From Hemerocallis citrina (taxonomy: Eukaryota > Streptophyta > Magnoliopsida > Asparagales > Asphodelaceae), in assembly GCA_017893485.1 (NCBI GenBank), contig CM030360.1:146983249-147047248 (forward strand): 64,000 bases of DNA, given 5' to 3'. Position numbers and translations under genes: made by a program. Positions 1 through 12,233 of this stretch are shown in pieces. How positions within the stretch are numbered: the first letter of the stretch is position 1; each line of letters starts with the position of its first letter. The notes under the pieces were generated by a model that was not told where the DNA came from, ran no database searches, and saw only the letters and a list, made by a program, of their open reading frames with translations.

Positions 1-76
1 CATTTGGACGCTTTCCAGATCTTCGTTGGAGAATCAGAGTGCTAGTCCTTGATCCTTGGGGGCAAATAGTTATGTT

Positions 77-1750
77 CTAAGTTAACCTCCCATACGAAGG
101 CTTTGCGGGAGGTGTTGACTCTCCCCCCATAGGTCCCCCGTGGACACAGTGAAGAATGGTTGGCCCAGCGGTTCCTTCGGGCTCGGGTTCTGCCTCTGCA
201 CGTCTGTTGGATGTTCGAGGAGGAGGAGAAGCCCTTCGGTTAGTTTCGGTGAACATCCTTAGGTACCCCATTTGGATGAGGGTCTCAATCTTGTCTTTGA
301 GGACCCGGCAATTATCAATCTCGTGCCCGTGACCCCGACTAAGCCAACAGTAGAATCTCCGGTCTCTCTTCTTGTTGTTGTTGGATCGGGGAGGATGGCG
401 GACGATCCCCTTATCCTCAATTTCCATGAGGATAGCTGACACACTCTGAGTGAGTGGAGTGAACCTTTCGAAGCGGGATACAGGAGGTGGTCGTCTCTGA
501 CCGAATGCATCTTTCTGAGCGTTCTTCGCAAGGCTCGGAATCATCGACCATCTCTTCCCTTTGGCTGATGTGTCTTCAGACCCTCAGGGTGCATAGCCTC
601 CTTGGCTGGGATTTACTTTTCGACCCAATTGAGAAGGTCAGAAAAATCAATAGGTAGCTTCTTTGCCAAGGAGGCCTTCAGCTGGCTGTGGCGAACATTG
701 TGACTGAAGGCTGCGGACACGAGCCGATGTTTAAAGAAGAGACCGCCCTACTCACGGTGGTGAACCTCCACACAAAATCCCGAAGGGGCTCTCCTTCCTT
801 CTGTTTGAGGTTTAGAAGGGACGCGCTCGTCTTCTCAACCTTGTGACTGGTCACAAAGTGAGCATGGAAGCTCGCCTCGAGCTGGTTAAATGAGAAAATT
901 GAGCTGGGGCAAGCTTTAAGAACCACTCACGTGCTGGGCCACACGGAATGGCTGAGGAATGCACGATAGAAGAGAGGATCCGAAGCGTTGTGAATCATCA
1001 TGAGGGTTTTGAACCCTTCCATGTGATCAACAGGATCACTCTCTCCATTGTACGTATTGAACCGAGGCGGTTTGAAATTCCTCGGGATTGGAGGGTCGAG
1101 GATTTGAACGGAGAACGGGGGTCGAGTAGACTGACAACCACGATAGGATTGTCCTCCGCCCTCACCTATCCGGGCGAGGCGATCTTCCATCTCTTGGAGG
1201 CGCTGGAGGACAACATCATCTCATCTTGCCGACCTGGTTGAGTCGTGAGACTTGCTACCGTAGGCTTGCTCCTCCTGGCGAATGTTGTCGTTTTGAGGCT
1301 TGGTTCTGGGGCTACCTCGGAGGCTTGGAGGACCTTGTTCCTGAACTCCTGGAACTTGGCTCTTGTGACCGGAACCTCTTCAGCTCGACCATTCGGGGGT
1401 GGACGATCTCTTGAGGGTTGACTACGCCTCTGTACTGACTCTGGGATGGGTGAATGCTAGGGGTTGGAGCCTGGTTGGAGGGGGCATTTTTGCTCCTCAA
1501 ATGGTTGAGTGGTGCTGGAGGTCATCCACAGTCTGCCGATTATGGATGACGTTCCGAAGGTCATTGGCTGGCGGGAACTCGGGTTGCCTTGCTACCAAGC
1601 GTGAATCGCTCGGACCCAAAACCTGACAGAACCTCGGCTCGCTGCCTTCGAGACCCCTGTATGTTCATGTGACTGCGAGAAGGATGAGGAGGAGGAGGAG
1701 GTTCAGCATGACGTCCTGCCGTCGGTGCTCTCTTGATTTTGGGTGCCATG
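77..1750 (-). pseudogene. Gypsy gag (capsid/nucleocapsid), frameshifted
   Basis: Gag forms the retrotransposon particle and packages its RNA. The likely start is the ATG near 1748 (MAPKIKRAP). Reading leftwards the recognisable blocks are a proline-rich N-terminus (1561-1750), a linker (1312-1500), the capsid block with YNGESDPVDHMEGFK near 1000-1100, a second capsid block with SIFSFNQLEASFHAHFV near 840-910, and a knuckle-like region with HGHEIDNC near 310-340. The blocks lie in different frames, so at least three frameshifts break the gene. The order and motifs match the gag at 50213-51965. The usual histidine/cysteine spacing of the knuckle is altered, with CWLSRGHGHEIDNC in place of CRYHRDHGHDTNDC. 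Confidence 0.75.
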
Positions 1751-1825
1751 GAAGGGCATAGTAGTTGAACAGGATAGGAGTCTAGTCCTGGATCTACCTG
1801 TCTTCCCATAGAAGGCACCAATCTG

Positions 1826-2330
1826 ATGCTGCTGATTTAGTGGTGGGAGTAACATATGTGAGTTCTTGTTATTTGTAGGAAGAGACAGATCTCAACCACA
1901 GATCTAGATATGAGATGGGGGTTTTGTGAGGAACAGGATAGGTGGTGTTGCTGGTTGCTGGCCGCCTCGAACACCTGCAAAATGTCTAAAAACATCGGGA
2001 GAGATCCCGATGACAGGCCCTTCGACGGTCTAGCCAGTCAGTTGAGGAAATGAAAGCTCGGGTTTGAGAGGCTAAAATGACATTGCCCGTAAAATGAGGA
2101 GGGGGCCTGATATTTATAGGTAGAGAAAGGAAACCCTAACCATAATGGACCGGGCTGACCCTTTTCTGTGGGTCTGTTTGGTGTGCTGAAATAGCAGAAG
2201 ACCCATAGGATCTACAAGCCTGATTTATAGGGATTTGCGGATCATGAGGGGATCTGACGGCTTAGATTGAGCTGGATTTTTACCGGCATCTCCAGCATAT
2301 ATGGATAAATCTGGATTTTGGGTACTGGAT
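1826..2330 (-). repeat. LTR of the 1-2330 gypsy element
   Basis: The inner edge is placed where TGCTGCTGATTTAG follows the primer-binding-like stretch CACCAATC at about 1818-1825. A TATA box lies on the minus strand at 2111-2119, about 285 bp from the inner edge. The complete gypsy LTRs at 38667 and 52035 show the same arrangement. The outer edge is not resolved and could extend to about 2450. Confidence 0.5.
2111..2119 (-). promoter_or_regulatory. LTR TATA box
   Basis: The minus strand reads CTATAAATA within a GC-richer setting, directly comparable with the TATA boxes of the 38667 and 52035 LTRs. It would start transcription toward the gag. Confidence 0.5.
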
Positions 2331-2792
2331 TTAGATTCACTCAACCCGGTCCAATATCTACAGATAAAACGTGCAACTTACGTGTTATCCCATATAATAC
2401 TATACACAATAATATTCTATATGTATATTGACAATAAACTTATATATATCCAACAACAAGAAGAAATTAATAAGAGCTAAATGAGGGGAAAAACTTGACA
2501 AATAGGAGATAGAGAACAATGGACTGAAGAAGTTGACAAGTAACATTGTAACAAGGGTCCACTAGTTCAACAGCCAGAAGAACAATATAACTAAAAATGC
2601 ATATGCACATACGCAAAGCACAACTTAATAGAATAACTATGTTCTATTTTTACAGATCTTGGCATTACATTTTAATTGGTATATGAGTATCCAAAAATGC
2701 TTCCTTTAACATAACCAAAAGGATTTACCAAATTTATTTTATTTTTCTTTTTCTTTTATTTTTTTACAGTGAAAGTTCAAGTATATCTCCAA
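2331..2792. other. Unassigned AT-rich spacer
   Basis: I see no gene or recognisable repeat. It may include the outer end of the gypsy LTR. Confidence 0.4.
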
Positions 2793-2985
2793 TCTATCTA
2801 TCTAATATTATAATGGGAGAAGGCCTTAGTGTCATTTGTAAATGTTTTGTCATTCTAACAACCCGTGCAACGCACGTACATAACTAATATAAAGGAGGTC
2901 CGAGGTTCAAATCAAGACTACGTCTAAATTTTTATTTTAAAAAATTATATTTATTAAAACGGGCATCGCGCGTGTAAACTACTAG
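2793..2985 (+). mobile_element. Short non-autonomous Helitron-like element
   Basis: The left end reads A then TCTATCTATCTAATATTATA, typical of plant Helitron 5' ends. The right end is CTAG followed by T, with a GC-rich hairpin-like stretch (GGGCATCGCGC) about 10 nt before the end. A second hairpin-like CCGTGCAACGCACG lies inside. At 193 bp it codes for nothing. There is no target duplication, as expected for insertion between A and T. Confidence 0.6.
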
Positions 2986-3201
2986 TATGATATAAATCCA
3001 AAGGGTTTATGAAAATTTTCGTCAAATGAAGGTTAAACGGAATAATATATTTTGTAGACACAATGATGACATGGATAAAATCACTACAAATCTGATTCGC
3101 GTCTCTTCATTGACCTTTATATTACCATCATATGGTAAGATTGCATAGATCGCAAGGATACGTCTATAACTCCTTGTCAATATCATTACTGTTGGTATTG
3201 T

Positions 3202-4290
3202 TAGGGTTGTAAATCGGACCGAATGGGACCAGATAGTCATATGTTCAAGTTCGGATCGAAATTCTACTCATATGGGCTTATGTCCGGCTCGATCCAAGTC
3301 GAACAAAATTTTTATAGTCCGGACTCGATTCGTTATAAAAGCAGAAAGCTATGTTTGTTCGGACAGACCGGACTCAGTAAGCATCGGACCTAATAATTTG
3401 TTCAAATTTGTTTCAAATAACAGTTCAGATGGTCCACGGTCCGGCCATTTCTCGAGCCGGACTCGAACGGATGACGTACCATCCTATTCATTTTACTGCC
3501 GTAGGTATAGTGTCTTGCATACTATAAGTTTTGTCATATTATAAATTTATGTGTTCAAAATGCATTAAAAATAGCCGATCCATATATAGTTAACATTAGA
3601 AATTGTGTACATTTTATTACATTAAGTGGCCCTATATTTCAAGAATGGAAAGCTTGGTGTAGGCTTAAAAATATACATTTTAGAAAATTTCCAAATGATG
3701 TTAAACACTGATGGAACTCTACTTTTGATTTGCTACATATTGTTACTAAATATAAAGCATGTATAAATAATTTTTGTATGGCAAAAAATATGCCAAATTT
3801 TGAAATGACTTCCCAAATTTGGTTTTATGCCGAATCTTTGTTAAAATTTTTAGAAACTTTTAAAACCGCAACTTTAAAATTTTCAAAATCTTATGAATCT
3901 ACTTCTAGTAGCATTTTTATTTCAATAGTTACTATGATGCAAACTTTCAAATAAATGATCGATGATGCTTTTATTGGTCATATTATGAAACCTGCATACA
4001 CCAAATTTTTGAAGTATTTTTATCCTCCTCCTAAGTTGTATTGTATTGCTACTGTGATGGATCCTCGTATCAAATTAGAAGGTACGAAGAGTTTGATTGA
4101 AATATTTTTTACTTTACTTGGGGAAGATGAATCTGAAATTTATTGCGGAATATTTTTAGCTAAATTTGAATCGACATTAAATAACTTGTATGATTATTAT
4201 GATAGAAGTTTTTCATCTAGTAGTACTACTACTTTACTTCTTCTTCTGCTACTTCTTTCTCTCATTGTATTCTGGTAAATTCTACTTTTT
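3202..4290 (+). mobile_element. hAT-type DNA transposon remnant
   Basis: The left end TAGGGTTGTAAATCGG has the form of hAT terminal repeats, and a decayed hAT transposase C-terminal region follows at 3608-4278. The region between contains Arg/Gly-rich subterminal sequence with repeated CGGACC/CCGGAC motifs (3215-3460). No matching right-hand terminal repeat was found; beyond 4263 the sequence is a dispersed repeat also present at 17025. Confidence 0.55.
3608..4278 (+). pseudogene. hAT transposase fragment (DUF4413-like/C-terminal part)
   Basis: The frame ending at 3954 reads back through an in-frame TGA at 3709-3711 to about 3608, giving GPIFQEWKAWCRLKNIHF, then a stop, then WNSTFDLLHIV. A second stop separates this from the piece beginning at 3955. 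That next piece contains MKPAYTKFLKYF and ATVMDPRIKLE, which match the hAT pattern M-x-KF-x-KYW followed by DPR-x-KL. The serine-rich end SSSSTT is followed by loss of the dimerisation region. No active-site region can be recognised, so this is a non-functional remnant about a third of normal length. Confidence 0.7.
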
Positions 4291-4484
4291 AATGCAATAT
4301 TATTCATTCTCTTGAATCTGAGTTGTGTTTCTCTTATTTTAATTCCTTTTGAACCCAAGTCCTAAGCCGAACCCAACCTAATATTAGTATTATCATTTTA
4401 TTTAATCTTGAGCCCAGCCATTGAAGCCCATACTACTATTGGATTTTCTTTGGATACCCAATTAAACCCATAAACCCATTAACC
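4263..4484 (+). repeat. Dispersed repeat, copy 1
   Basis: About 215 bp starting CATTGTATTCT and ending near ATTAAACCCAT is nearly identical to 17025-17238, with a few substitutions and small indels. It contains CAAGTCCTAAGC, GAGCCCAGCC and GAAGCCCATACT. The class is unknown; it may be an LTR fragment. Confidence 0.75.
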
Positions 4485-4848
4485 GAAAATAAAAAGGTCT
4501 TATCATGCGTGCATCAAATCTTCAACATAGAACATAAACTATAGAAAATAAAGAAAAATAAAGCATACTCACTTTCTTCAGTGCATTTATTCATACCTAA
4601 TCCCGAAGTAAATCAAAATTTTCATTCAATTAACACAACTGAATCATGTAACAACTCAATCTGCGATCATCCCTTCTTACTATTACAAACTGAGTACCAA
4701 ACAAGATTTTTTTTTTAAATAAACTTTTTCTCTCTCTCTGAGTTGTCAATTATCTTTTGAAGCGAATGTAAACAATTATTCTTTTTAAGTCTTTGCGGAA
4801 AATGATTCGATCAACAAAAGGTGAATTAGGACAAGTTCCATAATTAAA
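4485..4848. other. Unassigned AT-rich spacer
   Basis: No gene or recognisable element is visible between the dispersed repeat and the long LTR unit that begins at 4849. Confidence 0.4.
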
Positions 4849-7800
4849 TGTAATGCCCCGATTTCCATACACTTGGATATCATGACATCAGCCAGATTCT
4901 TTTCCTTCAATTAGCCACAATACACAGAAAAACGGAAAAATTTTAAAACTTTTTATTCAACACAAATGTATTACAAGTCCGAATGTTATAAAACTGCAAT
5001 ACATTACATCAGTGTTACAATAATGCCATACAAGCCCAAGTGTTACAAATTTTCAATAAAAATTAATCAGAGTACAATGAATAATATATAACACTTGGTA
5101 CTTTCACTTGGATGCTTCTCAACATAAATAAATTTACAACTGAAATAATGTTAACCAACATATATTACAATTGAAACAAAATCAACACTTTACTTCTCTT
5201 GCCTTGAGTCCTCCTGTAATTTTGCAATCCAGTACCTATTGAAGTGGGAACATTAGTACATATACTGATGCTTTAAGGCTGATGAAGAGCAGCGATTCTT
5301 AACTTTGAACAAACAGATTGATGGAAAAAAAAAACGTGTATATATAATTGATGTATTAGTATATGCTATGACTTAGAATCTAATGCAAGATTAACTAATA
5401 CAATGATGCACTTATTCTAATACAAGAAAGTCTCTGGAACAGTATGCAGCCCACACTACATACGCCCATGACAAGCCGTTTCTTCATATATAGGGATTTG
5501 AACCCGCGCCATGAATTCTACTCTTGTACTCAACATGTTTCTGAAGATACAACGTGACTGATGAGGTTGCTCTGAAATAGTCTAATCCCATCATTCGCAG
5601 TCATATAGTGCTGTCCCCGTTTGCCACTATTGCCCGGCGTACCGAACCTCACTAAAAAATCTGACGAATCCTTGGAGTTAGCTAAAACACAGGTTAGCTC
5701 GAAGCATCTTTTGTGCCCCCCTAGCTGATGGACCATAGTCTATGTCTTGTTCGCCTTTCCTGATATAGAACATGACGGAGTTCCGAGGGTCCATCCCCTA
5801 GCTCCAATAGGAATCTTCCCGCCCTTATCACGACACATTAGAAATTAACAGACGAGATACAGATCCCGTGCTCCCAACTCGTGAGATGGCACAGACCGTA
5901 TTCCTTTGACAGGAAGGGTACAACTAATAACATCACCTAGTGTTGGCCTATAGAACAGGTCGGATCATAAGGTATTACCCTTAATACAAATTTTTTTCCT
6001 TCGGCGAAATGATAATAAATAAAAGTTAAGTAGTAATAGCTATAAGTTACTACCCTAACGATGTCACTAATCCTAAACAATCCAAGGGATGACAACAGTA
6101 CTAACGCAACAAGCTAGGTCTTGAGTTAGACTTTGCAAGATAACTCTACTAGGTGCTCAACCTAGACTTACCAGAATCCCTAAGAATCCTGTTTATAGCC
6201 TATCGATCCAAGACCCCGGCAATAAGAACGTATTTTCATGCTACTACTCTGAACTTGGATTCCGTGTACACTCCCGGCCCGTGATCAACCTACACTGGTT
6301 AAGATCTGAAGGTGCACGAGGGGTGACTCGTCCACAGTCCACGAGGAGTAAAATAAATATACGTCTTGATGGTCGATGGCTCCTAGGACAATGATATCAC
6401 CCTAGACGAGCACAACAACTGCATACTAACTAATAAGCTATATACGAGCAAAACAACTTATATATGAGCCAACTAGCTACGTATGAGTCAAACGTATTTC
6501 ATAGAAGTAACCATAAAGGTATTCTAACAACCTAGAAGCAATTAAACGTGCTCACTAGTAAAACTTGATCGTTTATATTTAGAAGTTACAGAAGAATCTT
6601 CTAATAGCCCAATATAAACATACTACTAATGAGAACTTGATCTTTTATACACAAAAACAACATAAAAAGTCTTCTAACACCCTAGAAGCAATTAAAAGTG
6701 CTACTCTTATCTGAATTCAACAAAATTAGACTTTTTAGAAAGGTGAGAACATCAAATACAAATCTCTAGTTGAAAACATTCTCAGATTAAGTCAATGAGA
6801 GGTACAAAAATCTCGAACAATCTAAACAACGACTTCAGCCAAAAAGACTAGCTGCTGTCAATCTTGTAAAAGTCATAACTCCTCCGCTTATCGAAATCTA
6901 ACAAAATTGGACATTTTGGAAAGGTGAGAACCTCTACTACAACTCTCAAGTTGAAATTTTTTTCAGATTACTTATGGAACTCAAAATCCAACTCTTTAAC
7001 CACAATACAAAGAACAACAAAGACAACCAAAAACTGAAACTTCTAAAGCTCGTAACTTTTGCTATACTTGTCGGAATCTAACAAAATTGGACTTTTTGGA
7101 AAGCTCAGAATATCTAATACAAATTCCTAGTTAACAACTTTCTCAAATTCCTTATGGAATTCAAATCCCTGCTATTTGAATAAAATTCAAGAACAAAAAA
7201 AAACAGCAAAAGCTTAAACTTGTAAAGCTTACAACTTTTGCCATACAGTCGGAATCTAACAAAATTGGACTTTTTGAAAAACTAAGAAGATCTACTACAA
7301 CTTCTTAGTTAACAACTTTCTTAGATTCCTTATCAAATTCAAATCTCTGCTCTTTGAACAAAATTCAAGAACAACAAAAGAACAGCAAAAGCTAAAACTT
7401 GTAAAGGTCGTAACTTTTGCTATACTTATTAGAATCAAGAAAAATTGTCCATTTTGGAAAGGGGAGAACACCTACTACAGCTCTCTGCTTGAACACTTTT
7501 TTAGATTCCGTAAGGAACTCAAAATCCAGCTCTTTGAACACAATTCAAAAACAACAAAAAGCACAACAAAAGCTGAAACTTGTAAAGCTTATAACTTTTG
7601 CTGTAATTATCGGAATCTCGCAAAGTTGGCCATTTTGGAAAGGAGAGAACATCTACTACAACTCTTTAGTTGAACACTTTTTCAGATTCCGTAAGGAACT
7701 CAGTACCCAGCTCCTTAAACACAAGTCCAATCAACAAAACAACAGTTTCGGCTGAAGAACTCGCTGTTTTGGGAAAATGATTTGTTTAACCCATCAAACT

Positions 7801-8052
7801 AATCCAAAAATATCTTAAAAAATCAGAGCATGGTAATAACACATATGAGAACCTCTAAAATTAATTTGGAGTCAAAATTCCAACTTTAGCACAAGTAATT
7901 AATCTTAACTATCAAGAACTATATACTAGTTTTAAGAGTTGAATCTTAGTGTCTTATTTGTGTTCTAATACTTCAATCTTTATATGAATTTTTATTCTAG
8001 TCCACTATCATCATATGCACATTCAATTAGTCCAAGTTCTTCATTAATTGAC
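4849..8052 (-). mobile_element. Long LTR unit (i), right side truncated
   Basis: It starts TGTAATGCCCCGATTTCC and is collinear with the solo LTR at 21272-26362: a TTTTATTCAACAC block near 4950, a GGGATTTGAACCCGCG block at 5493, and a block near 5820-5990 describing ACTCGTGAGA and TTTGACAGGAAGG. A tandem array of about 180-bp units occupies 6690-7765. The expected ATTACA end is absent, so the unit is truncated near the next member. The orientation is minus by comparison with the other members. It has no coding capacity. Confidence 0.65.
6690..7765 (-). repeat. Tandem array of ~180-bp units
   Basis: Anchors of the type AAAATTGGACTTTTTGGAAAG occur near 6720, 6901, 7081, 7259, 7439 and 7620, giving spacings of 178-181 bp and six diverged copies. 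Each unit continues with CTACTACAACTC, an AGTTGAACACTTT-like block and CAGATTCC. The same unit recurs in the LTR at 30254-33416, so it belongs to the LTR family rather than being an independent satellite. Confidence 0.85.
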
Positions 8053-8186
8053 TGTCACGCCCCTGCTTCCCAAAAATATTCAATCTTTATATGAATTTTT
8101 ATTCTAGTCCACTATCATCATATGCACATTCAATTAGTCCAAGTTCTTCATTAATTGACTGTCACGCCCCGCTTCCCAAAAATATG
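7974..8186. repeat. 107-bp tandem duplication spanning an LTR end
   Basis: The segment from CAATCTTTATATG to CAAAAATAT occurs at 7974-8080 and again at 8081-8186 with one extra T in the first copy. Each copy includes the LTR terminus TGTCACGCCCC (8053 and 8160), so the terminus is present twice. Confidence 0.85.
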
Positions 8187-8689
8187 GAATACGAGCACGT
8201 AACAAAAGCCCAGCGAATGATTTTCATCATCCAGAAGCTGTTTCAAGAATCTTTACAACACATCACAGATATAATCAGAGCCGGAAGCCATAAAAATCAA
8301 CCACATGCACATATGAACCAAATACCAACAAGAATACTTGAAATAAAATATATTAATCTCAAATAGTCATGATCTGAAATACACAAATAATCCTAGGTCA
8401 CAACGCCCAAATACAAGAATAAATACAAGTCTCAAAATACAATATTGTCCAAAATAAGCAACAAGAATAATAATAGCAAAATTCCAGCATCTAGTACATC
8501 ATGTCTCCAATACCGTCTGGAACCTGTCCTCCAAAATCTGTAATTCAACGAATACAGGAAAGAGAAAAAAAGAAAACACAAGTACCCGTCAATTGCAAGT
8601 CACGGGTTCCAAATAGAGTAGGATACAAGCACATGGAATGGAAAAAACTAACTAGCACCTAGTATAAGTATGATGTCAACCTAGACAAA

Positions 8690-8935
8690 CTAGCATGGTA
8701 AAAGTGTCAAGTGTACACGGCATAAATCAAGTGTCAAGTAAACAAATATCTTATAAACATGCATCAAGTGTCAAGTATCATGTAATCATTTATCAAGTAT
8801 CATGTTTCAGGTCTCATGTATCAAGTCTCAAGTATCATGTAGTCAAGTATCAAGCATGCACGTATCATGTCAAGTATCTTATTCAAGTATCATGTTTGAG
8901 TATTAAGTTCAAGTCTTATGTGATTACTATTTAGA
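8690..8935. repeat. Degenerate repeats of CAAGTATCATGT
   Basis: About fifteen variants of TCAAGT with ATCATGT occur at irregular spacing of 10-25 bp. No coding function is evident. Confidence 0.7.
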
Positions 8936-9019
8936 TAGCACGACATGCCGCCCACACCACATGGTTGCTACAACACAATAATTTCGCTTTAGATTTCATA
9001 GTGGACCATAGAGGGCAGT

Positions 9020-9290
9020 ATACTCAGGTACAGGAAACAGGAAACAGGTTCATGAATCAAAACAGGTACACGAATCATCCGATTCATGCATCAACGGGTT
9101 CATGAATCAACAGGTACACGACCAACAGGTACGTTCAGCAACAGGTAACAGGTACATGAACCAACAGGTCCATGCAGCAACAGTAACAGGTACATGAACC
9201 AAAGGTCCATGTAGCAATAGGTACACGACCAACAGGTATGTGCAGTAAAAGGTAATAGGTACATGAACCAAAGGTCCATGCAGCAAAAAT
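9020..9290. repeat. Tandem repeats of ACAGGTACATGAACCA type
   Basis: Variants of ACAGGTACATGAACCA with GGTCCATGCAGCA alternate with a period near 55-60 bp. Open frames on the minus strand here (9100-9422) are products of this repetition. Confidence 0.7.
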
Positions 9291-10660
9291 GGGAAACACG
9301 GGCCCCCTTCCGAGTACATATTTCTGAATTATCCACAATTCGATCTTTCTCTTAAACCCTGGCTTGGTTACTTTTATTATTATGGTCATTAACAGGCATG
9401 AATGTGTACGAAATAAGGTCAAACTAACATGATATGATCAGGTTCAGGTTCAGGAAATCAAATCAGCGAGTATAGGTAATATAGTGTCACATAAACAAAC
9501 ACAATAGTCTATGTTCATAATCAGGACAGCAAGACCAAGCAGTACTAAAACAGTGATTCTAAGAGCTAAAAGCATGTAAATCACGATCCGTTGATGGATC
9601 TGGAAACTAGACATCCACACGTATCCAATGAGTATAATAAAGTCACATGCTAGTTCACAACATCTCAACTTAAAACTGATTTGAATATAGATTTCATGTT
9701 CAGCCAGAAAACAGGGGATCAACTCCAAAAGCATAAAAACAGCATGAAAACATAGCAAATAATTCCACAAAAAATATGGGGTAATCCCCTATAGATATAG
9801 ACTCAAAATAACATGTTTCATAATATTTCATTAAGTATAGGTAAGCCATCAAAAATAAGAAGCAACACAAAAACATAGTTTGACGAATCTGGAATTTCTC
9901 AACACTGCTGTACGAAAACAAGGATATCTCGCAATCAGTGAATCAAAATCCAATTCCGCCAAAACGAAGTGAAAATAGATAGATTTTTCTAACTTCTATA
10001 TCTCACAAATAATTTTCATAAAACATAAGAAATTAGCGTGAAAACTAGATTCAATACTGAACAGCACGCAAATTACAGCACAAGGTGAACTTAGAAAAGA
10101 ACATGAAACACTACATAAAACTCATCTTTAAAATACACCAAAAATCTGGAAATTCCCTAGTATCATGAGAAACACTGAGCAAAATATTATAGCAAGATAT
10201 TATGTATAGCCTAGTTCTTGAAAATAAATTTTTAAAAAAATTTGCACAAAACTAAATCTGAAAACTACCGACACGGCTGTACCAAAAACGTCATAACTCA
10301 GTCATACGAACTCCAAATGCAGTAAAACCAGTGGGGTTTGACACAATTATCTACAATTCACTTTTAATTTCCAAGTTGAGATTCGAACTTTAGCATGGGT
10401 GAAAACAGCACACAACACATAACAGACCGAAATTTCCAGATTTCACATCTCTAGTTCAAAACATCATAACTTTCATAATATTGAACCAAACTCAACCAAA
10501 TTTGAAAAAAAGCCTACCAATTATCCAAATATCATATTTTAGGGATTCTGACATGTCCAAGCCTAATAATTCTCACATGGGCAATCAATCGAACACATAG
10601 CATGCAATATGTCACATACACGAATAAAATCAAGTTTGGGTGAAACCTAGGACATTAAGA

Positions 10661-11607
10661 TAGTGTTCTTTTTCTCCTCTTATAAGAGATTTACCTCTTG
10701 TAAGAGGTGGTCCACCTCTTACAAGAGTTTTTTTAGCGTTCTTTTTTTTACCTCTTATAAGACATTTTTTTCAAAATCTCTTATAAGCCTAAAAGACTTC
10801 TAGTAGACTCTTTCAAATTCTTATAAGACTTTTATCACTTTAAAAGGCTATATTACCCCAAAGTCTATATTATAATTGTTACTAATTAAACTAGTTTATA
10901 TATTAGTCTATAGTAGCTCAGAATATGCTATCCTAGAAAAAGTGTAATCATATACGTAGTTGACTGTAATATGATATCCTTGGAAAAGAGTGGGAATTCA
11001 TTCTTCACAATCTCTAACAATTATGTTAGGGATGCTATTGAAACACTGATTTATTTAAAGATATATATATTTACGTCCAGTAAGTATATTACTTGAGTTG
11101 TGGCTAGTTGATTTGTCCTGTTATGATGCCACTATGTTCAAATTCTGCAGCAGACCAGGTTTTTTTATTTTTTTTAATTACAGCTAAGGGAGAATTTATA
11201 TTAGCCCATTGACCTTAATTTTTTCCAATCCAACTTCTTTGAAACAAATTATTTATATTTATACGTGCTAATTTTCATACTAATTAAAAGTCTATAGTAG
11301 CCCGAAATTATAATTGATGATTTACAATGATTTGTGAATTTAACTTGCCATTAAACTAGTTTATATATTAGTAATTTAAACTTATCTTTTCTTGTCCTTC
11401 ATCTCACTATTTTTATACTTTGGGGTAATATAGGCTCTTGTAAGAGGTGAAAAAAGAACTGAAATCTCTTATAAAAGGTTCTTATAAGAGATTATTTTTA
11501 TATAAAAAGAATACCTCAAAAAGAGGCTCTTACAAGAGGCTCTTACTGTAAATCTCTTATAAGAGATAACCTCTTATAAGAGGCAAAAAAAAAACAAAAA
11601 CAGTACC
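10661..11607. mobile_element. Foldback/MITE-like element rich in CTCTTATAAGAG
   Basis: Both ends carry many copies of the perfect palindrome CTCTTATAAGAG and of CTCTTGTAAGAGG, arranged so that the left end (10661-10860) and the right end (11430-11607) are inverted relative to each other. The terminal stretch TAGTGTTCTTTTT resembles the reverse of the right end AAAAACAGTACC. A sub-terminal block TATATTACCCCAAAGT on the left mirrors ACTTTGGGGTAATATA on the right. The centre is AT-rich and non-coding. The target duplication is not clear. Confidence 0.7.
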
Positions 11608-12221
11608 TAACCTATCAAACTTTATGTCATAAGTCTTCTATGGCCAAATTTAACACAATAGAGACAAACCCATCAAATATAAACACAAGTTTTGGTCGTC
11701 TCTAGACCCAACTACTCTAGGTGTGAACTTTTTGACTTGTATCAACCTAATGAAATTATGTACAAGTTACTTGCCTCTTAATGACGATGAACGCGAAAAA
11801 ATAAGTCCTAGCAACAAACCCACGAGCGAAATCCTTCCAAGCGCGAATCCAAGCGAACCCACGAACCAAAAACGCCTTACGAACGATCTCCTTGATGCGA
11901 CGAGTGAAGGGGAGAATACCCACTTCAAGGAACACAAAAGGAAGGGCTTTGATGGTGTTTTTGGATGGTGGTAGTGCTGTTTGGGGTAGCCGGCCACACA
12001 AGGGGGGAAGGGGAGGGTTTGTAGGGTTGTAGGAGGAAGTATGGTGGATGAAGTATGGAGTAGGGTTGAAGGGAGGGCCGGTTTTGGTGATGGTGAGGCT
12101 TGATTTTGAGGAAAGAGGGGGTAGGCCGAATGTTGGATGATGGGAAAAGGAGGCCGGGAGTCTTTGGAGAGGGAGAGAGAGGGATAATTGAGATTAGGGT
12201 TAGGGTTAAGGGGATTAGGGG

Positions 12222-12233
12222 TTATATATATGG
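12222..12233 (-). promoter_or_regulatory. Possible LTR TATA box
   Basis: The minus strand reads CATATATATAACC, at the position relative to the CCCCCACC block that corresponds to the TATA box at 25756 in the solo LTR. Weak evidence. Confidence 0.3.

Larger units (their letters stand above)
1..2330 (-). mobile_element. Ty3/gypsy Tat-like retrotransposon, 5' part only
   Basis: On the minus strand this stretch reads LTR, primer-binding region, then gag, and runs off the left edge of the window, so pol and the 3' LTR are not visible. The gag pieces are clearly related to those of the complete gypsy element at 38667-52601, including the shared motif YxGESDPVDH, which places both in the same plant Tat/Retand-like lineage. 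The gag is broken into several frames. The outer LTR boundary near 2330 is uncertain, because I found no second LTR to align and no target duplication. Confidence 0.8.

Noticed and set aside
5493..5508. tRNA gene suggested by a T-arm-like sequence
   Set aside because: No acceptor stem, D arm or anticodon arm can be formed around it.
6690..7765. Independent centromeric satellite
   Set aside because: Only six units, and the same unit recurs inside another member of the LTR family, so it belongs to the LTR.
9100..9422. Three overlapping minus-strand open frames
   Set aside because: They are translations of a tandem repeat (TCYWSCTC-like words) with no conserved domain.
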